A stretch of DNA of 19,780 nucleotides, from NCBI GenBank assembly GCA_949879835.1, contig CATLBU010000006.1:1-19780 (forward strand), given 5' to 3'. Shown piece by piece: positions 15,761-19,780 of the stretch; the stretch's first letter is position 1, and the number at the start of each line of letters is the position of its first letter. The notes beneath the pieces are model-generated. The model was not told the origin of the DNA, did no database searches, and saw nothing but the letters and a program-made list of their open reading frames with translations. Source of the stretch: an uncultured Bacilli bacterium. Lineage in GTDB: Bacteria > Bacillota_I > Bacilli_A > RF39 > UBA660. The translations under genes were made by a program, and so were the position numbers.

Positions 15761-16753
15761 ATGGATGCAAATTATAGCATTAAGCTAATTAAGAGTGTGA
15801 ATAATAAGGATTTAACAGAAGCTCTTGACATATATATACATACTGTAGATGAAGGTTCAGAAACATCAACTATGCAAATACGAGATTATATTCAAAAAAA
15901 GTATAATGATAAAAGGGAAATGTTTTTTTATATTTTATATGTTAATAATACAGTAGTTGGCTTTGCAGAATATGGTTATCTTCCACAAAGTGAAGTGTTA
16001 CTTATTGATTATATTTGTACTAAGCCTAGAAATCATACATATTTTTATAATTTTTATCAAATGCTTTTTGAAGATATAAGTGAACTCTTAAAAAAGAAAA
16101 ATTATTATATAAAGTATATTATTGCAGAATTGTCACTCAAAAAAGATAGCGAAAATAAATATATAGATGTCGATAGCAATTATTATAGACAGTTGTTTAC
16201 TATGGAAGGATTCAAAATACTTCGGACACCATATTATCAGCCATACTGCAATATAAAAGGAGAATTATCTATATCAGATTTTAATCTTGTTATTAAACCA
16301 TTAATAAATGGTCTTTTTCCCCAAACTAATATTGATGCTATCTTTTATGGAAAAATAATAGCTGATATTTACATGAATCATTATGCAGCATGGTACGAAA
16401 AATATATGGACTCTAATGATGTAAACCAATTTTTTACTAATTTATTAAACAAAGTAAAAAAGGAATTTACAAATAAAATAAAAATTGATAATATAACATT
16501 GGTTAATTGTACTTTATTTCAAAAAGGATTATGCCAGCAAGTATCAACAGAAAACATAACCTTAAAAAAGAAACGATTCTATTATGCAAAGCAATGGGCA
16601 ATTCGTCTTCTGTGTGTTCTTTTTTCTTTTGCAACAGTTCTTTTTTGTTATTTAAAACGTTTTGATTCAATAGAAATTTTTATCTGTTCATTACTTACTA
16701 TTCTTTCATCCCTAATATCTTTATGGCAATTTATGAAAGAGCGTCTTTTTTAA
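15761..16753 (+). CDS. GNAT-like acyltransferase with C-terminal membrane hairpin
   Basis: 330 residues. About 5-165 look like a GNAT acetyltransferase fold (EALDIYI..., FYILYVNNTVVGFAEYGYL as the central hairpin, and MEGFKILRTPYY as the usual late GNAT segment). The acetyl-CoA loop (R/Q-x-x-G-x-G/A) is not evident, so the assignment is tentative. A middle region of unknown fold follows, then basic KKKRFYYAK, and two membrane segments (about 279-298 and 304-325) with a short KRFDS turn, so both ends would face the same side. ATG 15761 follows AGGAG. It starts 29 bp inside the left repeat and is the expressed gene in this orientation. It may acylate a surface glycan precursor at the membrane (inference). 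Confidence 0.6.
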   Translation: MDANYSIKLIKSVNNKDLTEALDIYIHTVDEGSETSTMQIRDYIQKKYNDKREMFFYILYVNNTVVGFAEYGYLPQSEVLLIDYICTKPRNHTYFYNFYQMLFEDISELLKKKNYYIKYIIAELSLKKDSENKYIDVDSNYYRQLFTMEGFKILRTPYYQPYCNIKGELSISDFNLVIKPLINGLFPQTNIDAIFYGKIIADIYMNHYAAWYEKYMDSNDVNQFFTNLLNKVKKEFTNKIKIDNITLVNCTLFQKGLCQQVSTENITLKKKRFYYAKQWAIRLLCVLFSFATVLFCYLKRFDSIEIFICSLLTILSSLISLWQFMKERLF

Positions 16754-17464
16754 AATAAGAATTTCATTATGAGCAAGAAAGTAGGAAAAAGGTTGCAACC
16801 AATTGTCAAATATTGAATATTTAGCAGCCTTTTTCTCAGAAAGCCCAAGGCGAAAAAGTAATGATGAAATATTATGAAACCGATATTTTTTTTTGCAATA
16901 GAATTTATAAAATCCTATTAAGTGAAGTACAAATTTTTCGTTATACATCCACAAATAATGTAATTGATTATTGTATTGATAGGTTTGCATAAATACTGTT
17001 TTTGCATATTTTTTTGTAAAAAGAAACTCTGCACTATTTGATCTTTCGTATTCTAATATAAGAATACCATTAGGTTTAAGTATTCTGCTGAATTCTGATA
17101 TAGCTTTTTGAATATCTACATAATTAATAACACTTCCAACACATATTACACAATCTATTGAGCAATCTTGCAAGGGGATTTTTTCTATAGAACCAACTAA
17201 GTAGTTATCAAATAAATTAATATATTCTTCTATAATATCCATGTGTATAATAGTGGCACAAGTTTTATAGGTTGTTTTACCACAGCCTGCATTTAATACC
17301 ACTTGTGTATTTACTAATTGCAATTTATCTATATAGTTCTGAATATATTTTTGTAAAATTTTGTATGTATAGGAATGCCATACATCATCATTCGGCCAAG
17401 GTTCTGATTCCTTATAATTCTCTTTAGCTGTATTTTCTACAACTTTAATATCTTTTATATCCAT
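16721..17464 (-). CDS. Class I SAM-dependent methyltransferase
   Basis: 247 residues, Methyltransf_11-like. SAM motif I is VVLNAGCGK (55-63). An acidic strand-2 end lies in HMDIIEE, SIDCVICVGSVINYV is motif IV, and ISEFSRILKPNGILILEY (122-139) is the standard post-motif III segment. The C-terminal 100 residues are rich in aromatic and basic residues and not recognised. ATG 17464 follows GAGGAA. It lies 194 bp inside the right repeat, with no clean promoter of its own, so in the orientation given it is probably silent. Its last 33 bp overlap the GNAT-like gene tail to tail. The target may be a sugar hydroxyl of the same glycan (inference). Confidence 0.82.
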   Translation of the reverse strand: MDIKDIKVVENTAKENYKESEPWPNDDVWHSYTYKILQKYIQNYIDKLQLVNTQVVLNAGCGKTTYKTCATIIHMDIIEEYINLFDNYLVGSIEKIPLQDCSIDCVICVGSVINYVDIQKAISEFSRILKPNGILILEYERSNSAEFLFTKKYAKTVFMQTYQYNNQLHYLWMYNEKFVLHLIGFYKFYCKKKYRFHNISSLLFRLGLSEKKAAKYSIFDNWLQPFSYFLAHNEILILKKTLFHKLP

Positions 17465-17658
17465 AACTTTTTCCTCAAAAATGTATTATATAAACTGATT
17501 TATTTTTATAATTTATTATTTATATTTACTTTTCACGAATATATTAATAGTTTAAATAAAATATTATATTTTTAAAACTAATATTCTAAGTAAGAAAAAA
17601 TACCTGTATGGACACGAATAAAAATTAAACCCAATATGTAATTTATTTTAAGCAGAGA

Positions 17659-17720
17659 AAATTTTTTATTATCTATTGGATTTTTAAACCATATTCAACA
17701 GATAACTCCTAATTATCTTA
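17659..17720 (-). repeat. 62-bp inverted repeat, right copy
   Basis: Perfect inverted partner of 15670-15731. Identity stops abruptly at both ends: outside bases differ (G versus A at one end, A versus C on the inner side). Confidence 0.97.
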
Positions 17721-17887
17721 TTTTAATTGAATGTTTAATATAAATAATATTGAATTTATAATTTTTCAGAAATAATATTAATTATAAGTAAAAATTATAA
17801 ACTGGTATATTTATAATATTCTCTCTATGTTGTACACATATATTTTTGTAAAGTTATTTTTTATCTCTTTTAAATTAAAAAAATATC

Positions 17888-17896
17888 TGTTATATT
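17888..17896 (+). promoter_or_regulatory. Possible promoter of neuD-neuB
   Basis: TGTTATATT fits the extended -10 pattern (one mismatch to TATAAT). There is no good -35. The start near 17903 gives a leader of about 50 nt to ATG 17956. It lies outside the invertible segment, so neuD-neuB expression should not depend on the switch. Confidence 0.45.
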
Positions 17897-17955
17897 ACTT
17901 CTAGTAAATAATATATTTTAAATATATAGTGAAACCAAGAAAGGGAAATATAAAA

Positions 17956-18672
17956 ATGAATAATATAAAACCACTTATTTTGGTAGGAAATGGTGGCTGT
18001 ATGCGTGAAATTGTATGGCAGATTCAAATGTTAAATCAACAATACCCCATTTGGAAAATTATAGGAATTGTAGATAAAAATCCAAGTGAAGGTTATCTTT
18101 CTTATCCATGGCTAGGCAACGATGAGTATTTATTATCTTTAAAAGAAGAAATAAATGTAGCAATTTGTATAGGGAATCCTTCTTTAAGAAAGAAAATCGC
18201 AGAAAAACTTTCTCAGAATCCATATTTAAAATTTCCTACTATCATTCTAAATCAATTACAAGGAAATAAAAGTAAAATAGTATTAGAAGAGCAAACAGAT
18301 TTACCTGAGTTAATAATTAGAAATAGTATAATTGCAAATACCGCATCAATAGGACGGGGTTCTATTATTTGTATGGATTGTATTGTTTCTACAGAAGTGC
18401 AAATTGGAGAATTTGTTTTTTTAAATATTGGCTCTATGGTTTGTCATGACGGAAAAATAGACAATTATGTAACTCTTAGTCCAGATGTAAAACTTGCCGG
18501 AAATGTGCATATAAAACAAGGAACAGAAATAGGAATTGGTGCAAAAGTAATTCAAGGGATTACTATAGGAGAGAATTCTGTTATAGGAGCGGGAGCAGTA
18601 GTGATAAGAGATATTCCGCCAAATTGTACTGCAGTGGGAGTTCCGGCAAATAAAATAATAGAAACAAGATAA
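17956..18672 (+). CDS. neuD: NeuD/PglD-like sialic acid O- or sugar N-acetyltransferase
   Basis: 238 residues from ATG 17956, which lies 10 bases after GAAAGGG. A GTG at 17929 in frame has no ribosome site. The N-terminal PglD_N Rossmann-like domain begins LILVGNGGCMREIV and includes IIGIVDKNP. The C-terminal left-handed beta-helix has hexapeptide repeats from about 120 to 225 (IGRGSIICMD, GKIDNYVTLSP, IGIGAKVIQGITIGENSVIGAGAVVIRDIP). The catalytic histidine is in VCHDGKID. The last turn AVGVPANKI is the usual acetyl-CoA site. NeuD acetylates sialic acid, and PglD-type relatives acetylate UDP-amino sugars. Linkage to neuB 95 bp downstream supports a nonulosonate role, but N- versus O-transfer cannot be told from sequence alone. 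Confidence 0.85.
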   Translation: MNNIKPLILVGNGGCMREIVWQIQMLNQQYPIWKIIGIVDKNPSEGYLSYPWLGNDEYLLSLKEEINVAICIGNPSLRKKIAEKLSQNPYLKFPTIILNQLQGNKSKIVLEEQTDLPELIIRNSIIANTASIGRGSIICMDCIVSTEVQIGEFVFLNIGSMVCHDGKIDNYVTLSPDVKLAGNVHIKQGTEIGIGAKVIQGITIGENSVIGAGAVVIRDIPPNCTAVGVPANKIIETR

Positions 18673-18767
18673 TAAAGACTAAGAGAGAAGAGAAAGTATG
18701 CCGAAAATATAAAATAGGAAATAAAAAGTAAAGAAATAAATATAAAGAATATAAAAGAGGCTGAAAA

Positions 18768-19763
18768 ATGAAGGTTATTATAATAGCAGAAGCAGGTGTT
18801 AATCATAACGGAAGTCTGAAACTAGCAAAACAAATGGTAGAGGAAGCTGCAAAAGCAGGTGCAGATTATATAAAATTTCAGACATTTCATGCAGAAAAGT
18901 TAGTAACAGAACATGCAGCAAAGGCAGAATATCAAAGAAAAACAACGGGTCAACAAGAGTCACAATTGGAAATGTTAAAAAAATTAGAGTTAAAAGATAC
19001 AGATTTTATAGAATTAAAATCCTATTGTAATGCAATAGGAATTGGATTTTTATCTACTCCGTTTGATTTAGAAAGTATTGTATTTTTAGAAAAACTAGAG
19101 ATGGATTTTTGGAAAATTCCATCTGGAGAAATTACAAACTTGCCTTATTTAGAACGAATTGCTCAGACAGGAAGACCAATTGTTATGTCAACAGGAATGT
19201 GTGAAGAAAGTGAAATTTCAGATGCAGTTACAATATTAAAAGACAAAAAAAGCGGAGAAATTACATTACTTCATTGTAATACAGAATATCCGACTCCATA
19301 TAAGGATGTGAATTTAAAAGCAATGCTGACTTTGGAAGAACATTTTAAAGTAAAAGTGGGATATTCGGATCATACAAAAGGAATAGAAATACCAATTGCT
19401 GCAGCTGCCTTAGGTGCACAGGTAATAGAAAAACATTTTACATTAAATCGAAATATGGAGGGCCCCGATCATAAAGCAAGTTTAGAACCTATGGAATTAA
19501 CAGCTATGATAAATGCAATTCGTCATATAGAAGAAGCAATTGGAACCGGAGAAAAATATCCTTCTGTATCCGAAAGAAAGAATAGGACAATAGCAAGAAA
19601 AAGTATTGTAGCAAATTGTAAAATAAAAAAGGGCGAAATATTTAATCAGAAGAATTTAACGGTAAAAAGACCAGGAAATGGCATTTCTCCAATGAATTGG
19701 TATAAAGTAATTGGAACAAAGGCAATTCGTGATTTTGAAAAAGATGAACAAATTGAAATATAA
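18768..19763 (+). CDS. neuB: N-acetylneuraminate/legionaminate-type synthase
   Basis: 331 residues, complete. It condenses phosphoenolpyruvate with a six-carbon amino sugar to form a nine-carbon nonulosonic acid. Landmarks match E. coli NeuB closely: AEAGVNHNGS (7-16), FQTF (37-40), ESQLEMLKKLE, WKIPSGE (115-121), STGM, LHCNTEYPTP (168-177), metal-binding histidines in YSDHT (H202) and EKHFT (H223), and GPDHKAS (232-238). A C-terminal SAF domain carries RKSIVA, KRPGNGISPM and VIGTKA. The ATG is behind AAGAGG. The WKIPSGE and GPDH motifs indicate the NeuAc/Leg branch rather than PseI. Which aldose it uses is not decided, because the epimerase (neuC/legG) and the CMP-transferase are outside the window, probably just downstream. 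Confidence 0.92.
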   Translation: MKVIIIAEAGVNHNGSLKLAKQMVEEAAKAGADYIKFQTFHAEKLVTEHAAKAEYQRKTTGQQESQLEMLKKLELKDTDFIELKSYCNAIGIGFLSTPFDLESIVFLEKLEMDFWKIPSGEITNLPYLERIAQTGRPIVMSTGMCEESEISDAVTILKDKKSGEITLLHCNTEYPTPYKDVNLKAMLTLEEHFKVKVGYSDHTKGIEIPIAAAALGAQVIEKHFTLNRNMEGPDHKASLEPMELTAMINAIRHIEEAIGTGEKYPSVSERKNRTIARKSIVANCKIKKGEIFNQKNLTVKRPGNGISPMNWYKVIGTKAIRDFEKDEQIEI

Positions 19764-19780
19764 AAAATAATAGGTATATA

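Larger units (their letters stand above)
15670..17720. mobile_element. Putative invertible DNA segment (inverton), 2051 bp
   Basis: Bounded by perfect 62-bp inverted repeats, next to a tyrosine recombinase gene, with an inward promoter fixed outside the left end. The 1927-bp interior holds only two genes, convergent and overlapping by 33 bp at their 3' ends, each starting at one repeat. Inversion would replace the GNAT-like gene with the methyltransferase gene behind the promoter. In the orientation given, the GNAT-like gene is ON. Perfect identity of such long AT-rich repeats implies either recent origin or homogenisation by recombination. Invertible promoters and coding segments are well known in gut bacteria. 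The gene pair here is one I do not recognise as described. Confidence 0.8.
17465..17928. other. Gene-free stretch around the right repeat
   Basis: It comprises the leader side of the methyltransferase gene (17465-17658), the right 62-bp repeat (17659-17720), and about 200 bp of very AT-rich sequence carrying the probable neuD promoter. No gene is seen. Short frames such as one from 17827 lack a ribosome site. Confidence 0.75.

Noticed and set aside
17827..17904. 25-codon frame starting ATGTTGTAC between the switch and neuD
   Set aside because: It has no ribosome-binding site, low-complexity composition and overlaps the probable neuD promoter.
18673..18767. Purine-rich 95-base gap between neuD and neuB, considered as a small gene or RNA
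   Set aside because: The only ATG frame stops after four codons and no stable hairpin is visible. It reads as an ordinary intergenic leader.

Overview
The window is strongly AT-rich DNA with Firmicute-style AGGAGG ribosome-binding sites and extended -10 promoters. Together with a FabK-type enoyl reductase and an AAA-ATPase_like/PD-(D/E)XK protein of a kind common in gut Clostridia, this suggests a Clostridia genome, perhaps Lachnospiraceae (inference). It looks like part of a surface-glycan or flagellar-glycan locus that makes a sialic-acid-like (nonulosonic acid) sugar, plus an unusual acyl-carrier-protein module.

Layout. Positions 89-1035 hold a polysaccharide deacetylase gene broken by a frameshift, followed by a perfect bidirectional terminator. 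A leftward operon (4846 to 1218) encodes a FabZ-like dehydratase, an IlvB/YerE-like thiamine-diphosphate enzyme, a divergent NeuB-like synthase and an acyl carrier protein (ACP). A rightward operon (5216 to 12197) starts from the same 369-bp intergenic region. It encodes a second ACP, a FabG-like reductase, the two halves of a transketolase-like enzyme, a radical SAM enzyme, a FabZ-like dehydratase, an FkbM methyltransferase, a FabK-like enoyl reductase and a third FabZ-like dehydratase. The divergent region carries two 41-bp near-identical inverted copies of one sequence, one beside each promoter. A 730-bp gap follows, with the decayed remains of a second fabK copy. Then come an AAA-ATPase_like/PD-(D/E)XK gene, a terminator, and a leftward tyrosine recombinase.

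Beside the recombinase lies the clearest unusual structure: a 2051-bp segment bounded by perfect 62-bp inverted repeats (15670-15731 and 17659-17720). Inside are two convergent genes overlapping by 33 bp at their 3' ends, a membrane-anchored GNAT-like protein and a SAM methyltransferase. A consensus extended -10 promoter sits outside the left repeat and points inward. I infer an invertible either/or switch in which inversion exchanges the gene placed behind the promoter. The window ends with a NeuD-like acetyltransferase and a canonical NeuB.

How the parts may work together (inference): NeuB and NeuD make and acylate a nonulosonic acid. The two divergent operons supply ACP, ketoreductase, dehydratase and enoyl reductase activities but no ketosynthase, while two thiamine-diphosphate enzymes could form the C-C bonds instead. 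The switch would vary a decoration (acyl versus methyl) between cells.
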